A DNA stretch of 64,000 bases, from NCBI RefSeq assembly GCF_030403745.1, contig NZ_JAQMWP010000003.1, forward strand, positions 124,001 to 188,000. The letters are read 5' to 3'. This DNA is from Streptomyces sp. S.PB5 (GTDB lineage Bacteria > Actinomycetota > Actinomycetes > Streptomycetales > Streptomycetaceae). Position 1 is the stretch's first letter. Each line of letters opens with the position of its first letter. Under the pieces are notes generated by a model that saw only the letters and a program-made list of their open reading frames with translations, did not search any database and was not told the origin of the DNA. Positions 48,613 to 56,847 of the stretch are shown here, in pieces. The position numbers and the translations under genes were made by a program.

Positions 48613-51600
48613 TCAGGGACGCCATGCCTCGATCGGGTTGCCGAGCCAACGGGTGTCGTCCGGAACGGACTCCGCGGCCATGACGAGCGACGCGGGACCC
48701 AGCGTCGTACGGGCCCCGATCGTGCTGCCGGGCAGCACGATCCCGCCAGGACCCAGCGTCGCGCCCTCACGGAGGACCACAGTATCCGTCCGCAAGATCC
48801 GGTCGTGGAAGAGGTGCGTCTGCAGCACGCAGCCGCGGTTCACCGTCGCCGCGTCCTCCAGGGTCACCAGATCCGTCTCGGGCAGCCAGTAGCTCTCCAC
48901 CCAGACACCCTTGCCGACCCGCGCCCCGAGTCCCCGCAGCCATGCCGTCATCACCGGTGTCCCCGGCACCGCCCCGGCCAGCCACGGCACCGCCACGACC
49001 TCGACGAAGGTGTCCGCGAGCTCGTTGCGCCACACGAAGGAGCTCCACAGCGGATGCTCCCCGCTGCGATGCCGTCCGACCAGCAGCCACTTCGCGGCGA
49101 TCGACACCAGCGCCGCCGCGGCGCCCGCGGCGAGCAGCACGAGCCCGGCCAGCGGCCACGCCCACACGCCGAGCGCGCACAGCGCCGCCACCGTCAGCAC
49201 CGCGAGCGCCGCCGAGCAGAACACCGGCACGATCCGGCACAGCTCCACAAGTCCACGCGCCCACAGCAGCCGCGCCGGCGGGTCGTACGTCCGGCTCTGG
49301 TCGCCGCCGGCGGCGTTCCGCGGCAGCTTCACCGGCGGCAGCCCCAGATACGAGCTGCCCTTCTTCGCCTTCTTCGGCGTCGCCGACAGCACCCCGACCA
49401 GCCCGCCGTCCGGCACGGACCGCCCGGGCGCGGTCATCCCCGAGTTCCCGAGGAACGCCCGCCGCCCGATCTCGGCCCGCCCGATCCGCATCCAGCCACC
49501 ACCGAGCTCGTACGGCGCGGTCAGCGTGTCGTCGGCGAGGAACGCGCCCTCACCGACGGTCGTCAGGCTCGGCAGCGCGAGCACGGTCGACACCTCGGCG
49601 CCCCGCCCGATCCGCATCCCGAGCAGCCGCAGCCACACCGGCGTGACCAGCCCGGCGTACAGCGGGAACAGCGTCTCCCGTGAGCGGTCCATCAGCTGGG
49701 TCACGGTCCAGGCCTGCCACCCGACCCGGCTGTGGGTCGGATGCGTCCCCTCCCGCAGCCCCAGGCTCAGCAGCCGTACGCCGACGAGGATCAGCAGCGC
49801 ATACGCCGCCCCGAACGCCAGCGTGGCCGGCACGAGGGCGATCAGGGCGCCCTGCAGCGGCCGGTCCGGTGTGAAGAACACCCGCCCCGCGAGAAACGCG
49901 GCCACGCCCGCCAGCACCGGCAGCGCGGTCAGCCCGAAGCCCGTCAGGCCGTACATCACCCGCCAGTACGTGCCCTTGCGCGGCCGTTCCTTCGGCCAGT
50001 TCCGCTTGGCCTTGCCCAGCTTGACCGCGGGCGCCCCCGCCCACCGCTGACCGGTCGGGATCTGCCCGGTGACCGCCGACCCCGGCGCCACCTCGGCCCG
50101 CTTGCCGACCCGCGCGCCCGGGAAGAGCATGCTGCGCGTCCCGACGACCGCGTGCGCACCGACCTTGACCTGGCCGACCTCCAGCCGGTCCCCGTCCAGC
50201 CACCAGCCGGACAGATCCACCTCGGACTCGACGGCGGCCCCCCGGCCCAGCTTGAGCATCCCGGTCACCGGCGGCAGCGAGTGCAGATCCGCATCCGGCC
50301 CGACCTTGGCACCGAGCGCCCGCGCATACCGCTCCAGCCACGCCCCGGTCAGCGAGGTCGCCCCACTGAACTCGGCCAGCCGCTCGGCGGTCCACAACCG
50401 CAGATGCACACTTCCGCCGCGCGCATACCGCCCCGGCTGCACACCCCGCAGCAGCAGCCGTGCCCCACCGGCGGCGACGGCGAGCCGCCCGGGCGGACTG
50501 AACAGCACCAGAGCAGCCGCCCCGATCACCCACCAGGAGGCGGTCGGCAGCCAGGCGTACGGCAGTACGTTCCCCAGCGCGGCCAGCACCACGGTCCAGC
50601 GCAGTCCCAGCAGCGTGAACAGAGGTGCCAGCAGCAGAAGTTGGATCACCTTCGCCCGCGTCGGAACCGGCGCGACGACCCGCGCCGCCCCGTCGTCCTG
50701 CGTCGACTCCTCAAGGCGCCGCGCCAACTTCCGCAGCACCGGCTGCTGGTAGATGTCGAGCACGGCCGCGCTCGGATACCGGGTCCGCAGTCGCGTGGTC
50801 AGCTGGGCCGCGGCAAGACTGCTGCCGCCGATCGCGAAGAAGTCGTCCCGCGCACTCGACACGGGAATGCCGAGCACCTCGCTCCACTGCTCCGCGAGCC
50901 ACGCCTCGGTGCCGTACAACTGCTCGGCGGGACCGCTGGTTTCGAGGCCTTCGAGGGGCCACGGCAGCGCGTTTCGGTCTACTTTGCCCGATGTCCGCGT
51001 CGGCAGATCCTCGACCGGCGCGAGCAACGGCACCAGCGCGGCGGGCAGTTCGGCGCGCAGCTTCTCGACGGCGACCGCGTGGTCCCAGCCGTTCTGCGTG
51101 ACGACGTACCCGACGAGCAGCTGGTTCCCGCCCCGGGCGGTACGCACGGCGGCCGCCGCACCCGCGACCCCCGGCAACGCCTGCAGCGCGGCGTCGACCT
51201 CACCGAGCTCGATCCGCCGTCCGCCGAGCTTGATCTGCTCGTCGGCCCGCCCGAGGAAGACCAGCCCCTCCGGCTCGGCCTTCACGAGGTCACCGCTGCG
51301 GTACGCCCGCTCCCAGCCCAGCGACTCCAGCGGCGCGTACTTCTCCGCGTCCTTCTCGGCGTCCAGATACCGCGCGAGCCCGACCCCGCCGATCACCAAC
51401 TGCCCGCTGGCGCCCATCGGCACGGGCTCCCCGGCCTCGTCGACGACGGCCAGCTCCCAGCCGTCGAGCGGCAGCCCGATCCGGATCGGCTCCGCACCGC
51501 TCATCAGCGAGGCACAGGCCACGACGGTCGCCTCGGTCGGCCCGTACGTGTTCCAGACCTCGCGCCCCTCGGTCACCAGCCGCTGCGCCAGCTCGGGCGG

Positions 51601-52464
51601 ACAGGCCTCACCGCCGAAGATCAGCAGTCGTACGTCGCTCAGAGCCTCGGGCTCCCAGAGCGCGGCGAGCGTCGGCACCGTCGAGACGACGGTGATCTCC
51701 TGCTCCACCAGCCACGGCCCGAGATCGGCACCGCTCCTGACCTGCGAGCGCGGCACCGGCACCAGACAGGCCCCGTACCGCCACGCCAGCCACATCTCCT
51801 CGCAGGACGCGTCGAACGCCACCGACAGGCCCGCCATGACCCTGTCACCCGGACCGATGGGCTCGTCCGTGAGGAACAGCGCGGCCTCGGCGTCCACGAA
51901 CGCGGCGGCACTGCGATGGCTGACGGCGACACCCTTGGGCTTCCCGGTGGACCCGGAGGTGAAGATGATCCACGCGTCGTGCCCGACGCCGGGCCGCGCG
52001 GCGGGGACCTCGCTGCGCCCGGTGAGGGTCAGCTCGTGACCGGCCCCCACGACGGCGCGTACGCCCGCCTCCCCGAACACCAACTCGGCCCGCTCGTCCG
52101 GGTCCTCGGCGTCCACGGGCACATACGCGGCACCGGCGGCCAGGACGGCGAGGATCGCGACGTACAGCTCATTGGTCCCGGAGGGGACCCGCACGCCCAC
52201 CCGGTCGCCGAGCCCGACCCCGGCCTCACCGAGCCGGCGCCGCAGCCGCTCGACCTCCACGGCCAGCGCACGGTAGGTCAGACAGGTCGTACCGTCGTCC
52301 AGCGCGGGCTCGTTGGGGAACGACCGCACGGACGCGTCGAGGATGTCGACGAGCGTGCGCGGGGAGGCCGCCGGGCCCCCGGAGAAACGTGCCGTATCAC
52401 CGAACCGCTCGCGGATCTCTTCCTCGAGCAGGCCGAGAGCGCTGCCCTCGTGTATGGCTGCCAT
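48613..52464 (-). CDS. Pls/PosA-family transmembrane non-ribosomal peptide synthetase
   Basis: 1283 residues. Adenylation domain (about 40-510): A3 IIFTSGSTGKPKGVAVSH, A4 AFDASCEEMW, A5 NTYGPTEATV, A7 YRSGDLV, A10 TRTSGKVDRNALP. Carrier domain with phosphopantetheine Ser549 in FFAIGGSSLAAAQL. After residue ~600, about six membrane helices in pairs (near 605-660, 860-925 and 1090-1145) alternate with soluble left-handed-helix/acyltransferase-like segments. This is the plan of epsilon-polylysine synthetase (Pls), in which membrane-bound tandem domains join activated amino acids without a condensation domain. There is no thioesterase. Product unknown. GAGGA precedes the ATG. Followed by an M1 aminopeptidase gene. 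Confidence 0.9.
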   Translation of the reverse strand: MAAIHEGSALGLLEEEIRERFGDTARFSGGPAASPRTLVDILDASVRSFPNEPALDDGTTCLTYRALAVEVERLRRRLGEAGVGLGDRVGVRVPSGTNELYVAILAVLAAGAAYVPVDAEDPDERAELVFGEAGVRAVVGAGHELTLTGRSEVPAARPGVGHDAWIIFTSGSTGKPKGVAVSHRSAAAFVDAEAALFLTDEPIGPGDRVMAGLSVAFDASCEEMWLAWRYGACLVPVPRSQVRSGADLGPWLVEQEITVVSTVPTLAALWEPEALSDVRLLIFGGEACPPELAQRLVTEGREVWNTYGPTEATVVACASLMSGAEPIRIGLPLDGWELAVVDEAGEPVPMGASGQLVIGGVGLARYLDAEKDAEKYAPLESLGWERAYRSGDLVKAEPEGLVFLGRADEQIKLGGRRIELGEVDAALQALPGVAGAAAAVRTARGGNQLLVGYVVTQNGWDHAVAVEKLRAELPAALVPLLAPVEDLPTRTSGKVDRNALPWPLEGLETSGPAEQLYGTEAWLAEQWSEVLGIPVSSARDDFFAIGGSSLAAAQLTTRLRTRYPSAAVLDIYQQPVLRKLARRLEESTQDDGAARVVAPVPTRAKVIQLLLLAPLFTLLGLRWTVVLAALGNVLPYAWLPTASWWVIGAAALVLFSPPGRLAVAAGGARLLLRGVQPGRYARGGSVHLRLWTAERLAEFSGATSLTGAWLERYARALGAKVGPDADLHSLPPVTGMLKLGRGAAVESEVDLSGWWLDGDRLEVGQVKVGAHAVVGTRSMLFPGARVGKRAEVAPGSAVTGQIPTGQRWAGAPAVKLGKAKRNWPKERPRKGTYWRVMYGLTGFGLTALPVLAGVAAFLAGRVFFTPDRPLQGALIALVPATLAFGAAYALLILVGVRLLSLGLREGTHPTHSRVGWQAWTVTQLMDRSRETLFPLYAGLVTPVWLRLLGMRIGRGAEVSTVLALPSLTTVGEGAFLADDTLTAPYELGGGWMRIGRAEIGRRAFLGNSGMTAPGRSVPDGGLVGVLSATPKKAKKGSSYLGLPPVKLPRNAAGGDQSRTYDPPARLLWARGLVELCRIVPVFCSAALAVLTVAALCALGVWAWPLAGLVLLAAGAAAALVSIAAKWLLVGRHRSGEHPLWSSFVWRNELADTFVEVVAVPWLAGAVPGTPVMTAWLRGLGARVGKGVWVESYWLPETDLVTLEDAATVNRGCVLQTHLFHDRILRTDTVVLREGATLGPGGIVLPGSTIGARTTLGPASLVMAAESVPDDTRWLGNPIEAWRP

Positions 52465-52735
52465 CGGTCCTCGCGTCTCGATCCCGGAAACCTCCGGGGC
52501 GCTGGCGGGCCCGCAGGTCTGCCTGGGGTTGTCCGGCTCCAGCTCCGTAACAAGCCGGAAATTTTAGTACGACGCTAGGCCCGCGCCCTTTGAGCAGCGA
52601 CCGGAGAGACCCGTCCGGGTGCCTTGCCGGGCCCACCTCGTCTCCGCTGACCTGCGGTTATATACACAGGGCGAGACATGCCCCACATTGCGTTCCGGTC
52701 GGTGCGGGCTTCGTCCGGCACTGTCGGTCGGAGAC
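52465..52735 (-). promoter_or_regulatory. Leader/promoter region of the Pls/PosA gene
   Basis: A 270-bp gene-free stretch between the tRNA terminator and the Pls/PosA start. On the minus strand it holds two AT-rich candidates for -10 elements: TATAAC within GTGTATATAACC (about 52650-52670) and TAAAAT near 52560-52572. I cannot decide between them. No gene is seen. Confidence 0.35.
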
Positions 52736-52741
52736 AGCAAA

Positions 52742-52764
52742 AAACCCCTGCTCAGCAGGGGTTT
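52742..52764 (-). terminator. Intrinsic terminator of tRNA-Leu
   Basis: AAACCCCTGCT and AGCAGGGGTTT are perfect 11-base arms around one base, followed on the minus strand by a run of T. It starts four bases after the tRNA CCA end. Confidence 0.9.
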
Positions 52765-52767
52765 CGC

Positions 52768-52855
52768 TGGTGTCCGAGGGGGGACTTGAACCCCCACGCC
52801 CGATAAAGGGCACTAGCACCTCAAGCTAGCGCGTCTGCCATTCCGCCACCCGGAC
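52768..52855 (-). tRNA. tRNA-Leu (anticodon GAG)
   Basis: 88 nt including an encoded CCA end (52768-52770). Acceptor GTCCGGG pairs with CTCGGAC. The anticodon stem CTAGC/GCTAG surrounds the loop TTGAGGT, anticodon GAG, reading CUC/CUU leucine codons. It has the long variable arm of a class II tRNA and the T-loop GTTCAAGTC. No integrated element follows it. Confidence 0.97.
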
Positions 52856-53042
52856 AAGGTGTCTGTCGTGCGGGGTTTCCCTCGCGGCGACAGAGGAAAC
52901 ATTACCAGGCTTTCGAGGTGCCCCGATCACCCCCTCGCCCCCGCGTGAACGGCGTGTGACGGGCCGGGTCCGGTCTTGGGCGTGACCCGGGGGAGAGGGA
53001 GGATGAGGGGAACCACCAGCAGTGACAGCGGGAGGAACCAGC

Positions 53043-54368
53043 GTGAGCGGGACGGACACGACCAGGCACGTCACCGGCGAGGACGAGGTCGTGGACCTCT
53101 GCCGCGAGCTCATCCGGATCGACACCAGCAACTACGGCGACCACTCGGGCCCGGGTGAGCGCAAGGCCGCCGAGTACATCGCCGAGAAGCTCGCGGAGGT
53201 GGGGCTCGAACCGCAGATCTTCGAGTCGCACCAGGGGCGCGCCTCCACGGTCGCTCGTATCCAGGGCGAGGACCCCTCGAAGCCCGCTCTGCTCATCCAC
53301 GGCCACACCGACGTCGTACCGGCCAACGCTGCGGACTGGACCCACCACCCCTTCTCCGGCGAGGTCGCCGACGGATGCGTGTGGGGCCGTGGCGCCGTCG
53401 ACATGAAGGACATGGACGCGATGACCCTCGCGGTCGTCCGCGACCGGCTGCGCAGCGGCCGCAAGCCGCCGCGGGACATCGTCCTCGCCTTCCTCGCCGA
53501 CGAGGAGGCGGGCGGCACGTACGGCGCCCGGTACCTCGTCGACAAGCACCCCGATCTCTTCGAGGGCGTGACCGAGGCGATCGGCGAGGTCGGCGGGTTC
53601 TCCTTCACCGTCAACGAGAACCTGCGGCTCTACCTGGTGGAGACCGCCCAGAAGGGCATGCACTGGATGCGGCTCACCGTGGACGGCACCGCCGGACACG
53701 GCTCGATGACCAACGACGACAACGCCATCACCGAACTGTGCGAGGCCGTCGGCCGGCTCGGACGGCACAAGTGGCCGGTGCGGGTCACCAAGACCGTGCG
53801 CTCCTTCCTCGACGAGCTCTCCGACGCCCTCGGCACCGAGCTCGACCCCGAGAACATGGACGAGACCCTCGCCAAGCTCGGCGGCATCGCCAAGATGGTC
53901 GGGGCCACGCTGCGCAACTCGGCGGCGCCCACCATGCTCGGCGCCGGCTACAAGGTCAACGTCATCCCCGGCCAGGCCACCGCTCACGTCGACGGGCGCT
54001 TCCTGCCCGGCTATGAGGAGGAGTTCCTCGCCGACCTCGACCGGATCCTCGGCCCGCGGGTGCGCCGCGAGGACGTGCACGGCGACAAGGCGCTGGAGAC
54101 CGACTTCGACGGCAAGCTCGTCGACGCCATGCAGACCGCGCTGAGCGCCGAGGACCCGATCGCCAAGGCCGTGCCCTACATGCTCTCCGGCGGCACCGAC
54201 GCCAAGTCCTTCGACGACCTCGGCATCCGTTGCTTCGGCTTCGCGCCGTTGCAACTGCCGCCGGAGCTCGACTTCGCCGGCATGTTCCACGGCATCGACG
54301 AGCGGGTGCCCGTGGAGGGGCTGAAGTTCGGGGTGCGGGTGCTCGACCGGTTCATCGACGCGTCTTGA
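53043..54368 (+). CDS. M20-family metallopeptidase
   Basis: 441 residues, a dizinc hydrolase. First metal His in LIHGHTDVVPA; bridging Asp in GRGAVDMKDMDAM; catalytic Glu/metal Glu in FLADEEAGG; dimerisation-lid segment TAGHGSMTNDDNA; C-terminal metal His in DFAGMFHGIDERVPV. Resembles carboxypeptidase/dipeptidase and ArgE/DapE-like members. No signal peptide, so it acts on peptides or acyl-amino acids in the cytoplasm. GTG start at 53043 with GGGAGGAA upstream. Divergent from tRNA-Leu. Confidence 0.9.
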   Translation: MSGTDTTRHVTGEDEVVDLCRELIRIDTSNYGDHSGPGERKAAEYIAEKLAEVGLEPQIFESHQGRASTVARIQGEDPSKPALLIHGHTDVVPANAADWTHHPFSGEVADGCVWGRGAVDMKDMDAMTLAVVRDRLRSGRKPPRDIVLAFLADEEAGGTYGARYLVDKHPDLFEGVTEAIGEVGGFSFTVNENLRLYLVETAQKGMHWMRLTVDGTAGHGSMTNDDNAITELCEAVGRLGRHKWPVRVTKTVRSFLDELSDALGTELDPENMDETLAKLGGIAKMVGATLRNSAAPTMLGAGYKVNVIPGQATAHVDGRFLPGYEEEFLADLDRILGPRVRREDVHGDKALETDFDGKLVDAMQTALSAEDPIAKAVPYMLSGGTDAKSFDDLGIRCFGFAPLQLPPELDFAGMFHGIDERVPVEGLKFGVRVLDRFIDAS

Positions 54369-54441
54369 CGCCGGTAATCGGCTGCGCGTGCGGGAGCGAC
54401 TGAGAAGAGTGAACACGCTCATCGGCTCGTAGCTTCATTAG

Positions 54442-54503
54442 TTCCTCCTCGTTACAGGTGATGCGATCAGCAACACGAGATCGCTTTTGCCAACAAGGAG
54501 GAA
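54442..54503 (+). promoter_or_regulatory. Shine-Dalgarno-sequestering leader hairpin of chpH
   Basis: TTCCTCCTCGTT (54442-54453) is complementary, with one mismatch, to AACAAGGAGGAA (54492-54503), which includes the whole chpH ribosome site. The 38-nt loop contains a second perfect stem GCGATC (54463-54468)/GATCGC (54479-54484). A TAGCTT element at 54430-54435 would place the transcript start near 54442. The fold would block translation; its trigger is unknown. Confidence 0.6.
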
Positions 54504-54505
54504 AA

Positions 54506-54739
54506 ATGCTCAAGAAGGTTGTCGCCGCTGCGGCCGCCACCGGTGGTCTGGTTCTCGCGGGTGCGGGCATGGCCGTCGCCGACTCGGGTGCCCAGGGTGC
54601 TGCCGTGCACTCGCCCGGCATCCTGTCCGGCAACGTCGTTCAGGCTCCGGTTCACGTCCCGGTGAACGTCTGCGGCAACACCATCTCTGTGATCGGGCTG
54701 CTGAACCCTGCCTTCGGCAACACCTGCATCAACAAGTGA
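54506..54739 (+). CDS. chpH: Short chaplin (ChpH-like)
   Basis: 77 residues. Signal peptide to about residue 26 (GGLVLAGAGMAVADSG). The mature part is one chaplin domain: SPGILSGNVVQAPVHVPVNVCG, then NTISVIGLLNPAFGNTC, with the conserved Cys pair. Short chaplins assemble into amyloid-like surface films that lower water surface tension for aerial growth. Strong AAGGAGG before the ATG at 54506. It is adjacent to the long chaplin, as chpH and chpC are in S. coelicolor. Its own terminator follows. The leader may be translationally controlled (see hairpin). Confidence 0.95.
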   Translation: MLKKVVAAAAATGGLVLAGAGMAVADSGAQGAAVHSPGILSGNVVQAPVHVPVNVCGNTISVIGLLNPAFGNTCINK

Positions 54740-54769
54740 CGCCGATCCGCTGAGGGTCGTTTGACGTCC

Positions 54770-54816
54770 GTCGGTCCCGGAGCGCGAGCCACGCGCTCCG
54801 GGGCCGACCGGTCTTT
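54770..54816 (+). terminator. Intrinsic terminator of chpH
   Basis: Seventeen-base arms (54770-54786 and 54792-54808) with one G-U pair and the loop AGCCA, followed by TCTTTT. It separates chpH transcription from the long chaplin gene. Confidence 0.85.
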
Positions 54817-54877
54817 TCACCACGATGCAGAGCTCGAAATGCAGACCGAAATCGGAAAGGCAGGGGGAAATCCAGCG

Positions 54878-55729
54878 ATGCGACAGGTCACCCGCAAAGG
54901 CCTGATGACCGTGGCGGCCGCGTCCGGCGTGATCGCCGCGGTGGGCGGTGCCGCCCACGCGGACTCAGGGGCGAGCGGCTCCAGTTCGAACTCGCCAGGT
55001 GTGCTGTCCGGCAACACGGTGCAGGCGCCGGTGCACGCGCCCGTCAATGTGTGCGGCAACACGGTGAACGCCGTCGGGGTGCTCAACCCGGCGAGCGGCA
55101 ACAGTTGCACCAACCAGGGCGGGTCGTCCGGGGGGCACGGCGGCTCCGGAGGCAGCGGTTCGTCCGCCCACGGGCACGCCAGTGACTCGCCGGGCATCGG
55201 CTCCGGCAACCATGTCGAGGCCCCTGTGCACGTCCCCGTGAACGTCTGCGGCAACAGCGTCGACGTCATCGGCATCGGCAACTCCACCACCGGCAACGAC
55301 TGTTCGAACGGTGGCGGCTCCGGCGGCGGGCACCCGAGCACGCCGCCCGGCGGCGGAGACCAGACGCCGCCTCCCGGCAACCCGAACGAGCCGGGCAACC
55401 CGAACCAGCCGGGGAACCCGAACGAGCCAGGTAACCCGAACCAGCCGGGCAACCCGGATAACCCAGGCAACCCGGACAACCCCGGCAACCCTGTCGAGCC
55501 GGGTGAGCCCGGCTCCCCGAGCACGCCGCCGTCCTCGGACGACGGGAAGGGGCAGGGCCGTCCCACGCACCCCAACCAGCCGGGCGCCCAGTCGGTCACC
55601 CAGCCCCAGGGCGGGGCCCAGCTCGCCCACACCGGCAGCGAACTGCCGCTGGGGCTGACCCTGCCGGCCGGCGCGGGCGCGCTGCTGGCCGGAACGGTGC
55701 TCTACCGCAAGGCACGGGCATCCGCGTAG
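54878..55729 (+). CDS. chpC: Long chaplin with sortase signal (ChpC-like)
   Basis: 283 residues. Signal peptide to about 30 (GGAAHADSG). Two chaplin domains: residues about 40-80 (APVHAPVNVCGNTVNAVG) and about 105-145 (APVHVPVNVCGNSVDVIG), each with a Cys pair. A Pro/Asn-rich repeat spacer follows (about 165-215), then a sorting signal: LAHTG, a hydrophobic helix and basic tail (YRKARASA). LAxTG is the class E sortase motif, so it should be linked to peptidoglycan and anchor the chaplin layer. GGGGGA lies upstream of the ATG at 54878. Confidence 0.95.
   Translation: MRQVTRKGLMTVAAASGVIAAVGGAAHADSGASGSSSNSPGVLSGNTVQAPVHAPVNVCGNTVNAVGVLNPASGNSCTNQGGSSGGHGGSGGSGSSAHGHASDSPGIGSGNHVEAPVHVPVNVCGNSVDVIGIGNSTTGNDCSNGGGSGGGHPSTPPGGGDQTPPPGNPNEPGNPNQPGNPNEPGNPNQPGNPDNPGNPDNPGNPVEPGEPGSPSTPPSSDDGKGQGRPTHPNQPGAQSVTQPQGGAQLAHTGSELPLGLTLPAGAGALLAGTVLYRKARASA
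55375..55510 (+). repeat. PNEPGNPNQPGN repeats in ChpC
   Basis: Tandem 9- and 18-bp units of the type GGCAACCCGAACGAG/CAGCCG encode alternating PGNPNE, PGNPNQ and PGNPDN units, about eight in all. They make the wall-crossing spacer of the long chaplin. The length is likely to vary between strains. Confidence 0.75.
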
Positions 55730-55744
55730 GGGACACAGCGCATG

Positions 55745-55780
55745 ACGGAGCGGGCCCCGCCTCGGCGGGGCCCGCTCCGT
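55745..55780. terminator. Strong bidirectional terminator after chpC
   Basis: ACGGAGCGGGCCCCGC and GCGGGGCCCGCTCCGT are perfect 16-base arms with the loop CTCG, between the convergent chpC and DUF5703 genes. Confidence 0.9.
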
Positions 55781-55796
55781 TTCCGGTCGCGTCATC

Positions 55797-55985
55797 TCAC
55801 CAGGTGGCGCGTACCTGGCGGATGATCCTGCGGCGCAGCCGCACCTTGCGGCTTCCGTCACGCAGCAGGCTCAGGCGGTCCAACTCCCAGTGTCCGTACT
55901 CGGCATGGTCCGTCAGCAGACGTGTGGCGTCCTTGCGGGAGACCCCCCGCGGTACGTACACGTCGACAAATTCGTATTCCGGCAT
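55797..55985 (-). CDS. DUF5703 small protein
   Basis: 62 residues. It begins MPEYEFVDVYVPRGVSRKDA and ends in a strongly basic segment (KVRLRRRIIRQVRATW). This is the actinobacterial DUF5703 family, of unknown function; the Arg/Lys-rich C terminus could bind nucleic acid or membrane. Convergent with chpC and divergent from the acidic hypothetical protein. Confidence 0.8.
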   Translation of the reverse strand: MPEYEFVDVYVPRGVSRKDATRLLTDHAEYGHWELDRLSLLRDGSRKVRLRRRIIRQVRATW

Positions 55986-56032
55986 CGCATCTATTGTGCG
56001 GGCTGGGGCCCGGTACGGATAGCGTCTGCACT

Positions 56033-56707
56033 ATGTCTGATGCTGTGCAGCCCACCGCTGCCGAGGTACGTGCCGCCGCCGAGGCGGTCAAGACCGCGCT
56101 CGACCGCCACCTGGCGGCGGTCGAACGCCGGTCGGGGGAGGACGACCCGACCGTCTACGAAGCGTTCAACGAACTTGCCGCGGCCGCCGAGGCGTACGAC
56201 GAGCTGCTCTACGACCGCTATGACGAGGTCACGCCCTTCGAGATTCCCGGCACGGAGGATCTGCCGCCCTACGCGGGTCCCGAGGAGCCGCACGCGGTGA
56301 GCGTGCTGATCCGCCGTGACTACGCGGTGGCCGAGCCGCAGCGGCTGCTGGCGCAGGCACAGCGGATCGAGGCGGCGGACTACGACGACGGTGCGGAGGC
56401 CTCCGGCACCGTGCACGGAGCGTTGGGCATCCTGTTCGGGGAGTTCGAGCCGGACGAGATCGCGTCACGGCACAAGGAGTTCGGGCTGGAGGAGGGCGAC
56501 TCCACGCTGTGGGTGACCGCGGCGGACGAGCCGGCGGATCCCGGGGAGTGGCTGGAGGGACCGTTCGAGCAGATCGATCCGCAGCGGGTGGTCTGCCGGT
56601 TCGACGTCAGTGCGGTGTTCGACGACGAGTCCGACGACGAGCTGGACGACCTCGACACGGATCTGGACGAGGACGAGGATCTGGAACCGCTGGACTCCGA
56701 GCGCTGA
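56033..56707 (+). CDS. Acidic hypothetical protein
   Basis: 224 residues, conserved-looking and cytoplasmic. N-terminal helical part (AEVRAAAEAVKTALDRHLAAV), then LLYDRYDEVTPFEIPGTEDLPPY and HAVSVLIRRDYAV. The last ~30 residues are almost all Asp/Glu (a string of DD/DE). I recognise no enzyme motif. No Shine-Dalgarno; TAGCGT at 56020-56025 stands seven bases before the ATG, so the mRNA is probably leaderless. Strong terminator after it. Confidence 0.8.
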   Translation: MSDAVQPTAAEVRAAAEAVKTALDRHLAAVERRSGEDDPTVYEAFNELAAAAEAYDELLYDRYDEVTPFEIPGTEDLPPYAGPEEPHAVSVLIRRDYAVAEPQRLLAQAQRIEAADYDDGAEASGTVHGALGILFGEFEPDEIASRHKEFGLEEGDSTLWVTAADEPADPGEWLEGPFEQIDPQRVVCRFDVSAVFDDESDDELDDLDTDLDEDEDLEPLDSER

Positions 56708-56712
56708 TCACG

Positions 56713-56752
56713 GACGGCGGCGGTCACGGAGGATTCCGTGACCGCCGCCGTC
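56713..56752. terminator. 18-bp-stem bidirectional terminator
   Basis: GACGGCGGCGGTCACGGA and TCCGTGACCGCCGCCGTC are perfect arms with the loop GGAT. A second hairpin, CGGCTCCGCCG/CGGCGGAGCCG (56770-56780 and 56801-56811), follows, serving the convergent RecD-like gene. Confidence 0.88.
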
Positions 56753-56847
56753 GTGTGTCTGCGGGCCGTCGGCTCCGCCGGGGGCGGCGGGGGCTGCCCG
56801 CGGCGGAGCCGCACATCGCGTCACGGCCCCACGCCCCGTCAGACGGG

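Noticed and set aside
52768..52855. tRNA-Leu as an integration site
   Set aside because: No integrase, excisionase or duplicated tRNA 3' end is found in the flanking 10 kb.
54878..55729. Reading the PGNPNE/PGNPNQ repeats as a collagen-like or adhesin protein
   Set aside because: The two chaplin domains, signal peptide and LAHTG sorting signal identify the gene as a long chaplin; the repeats are its spacer.
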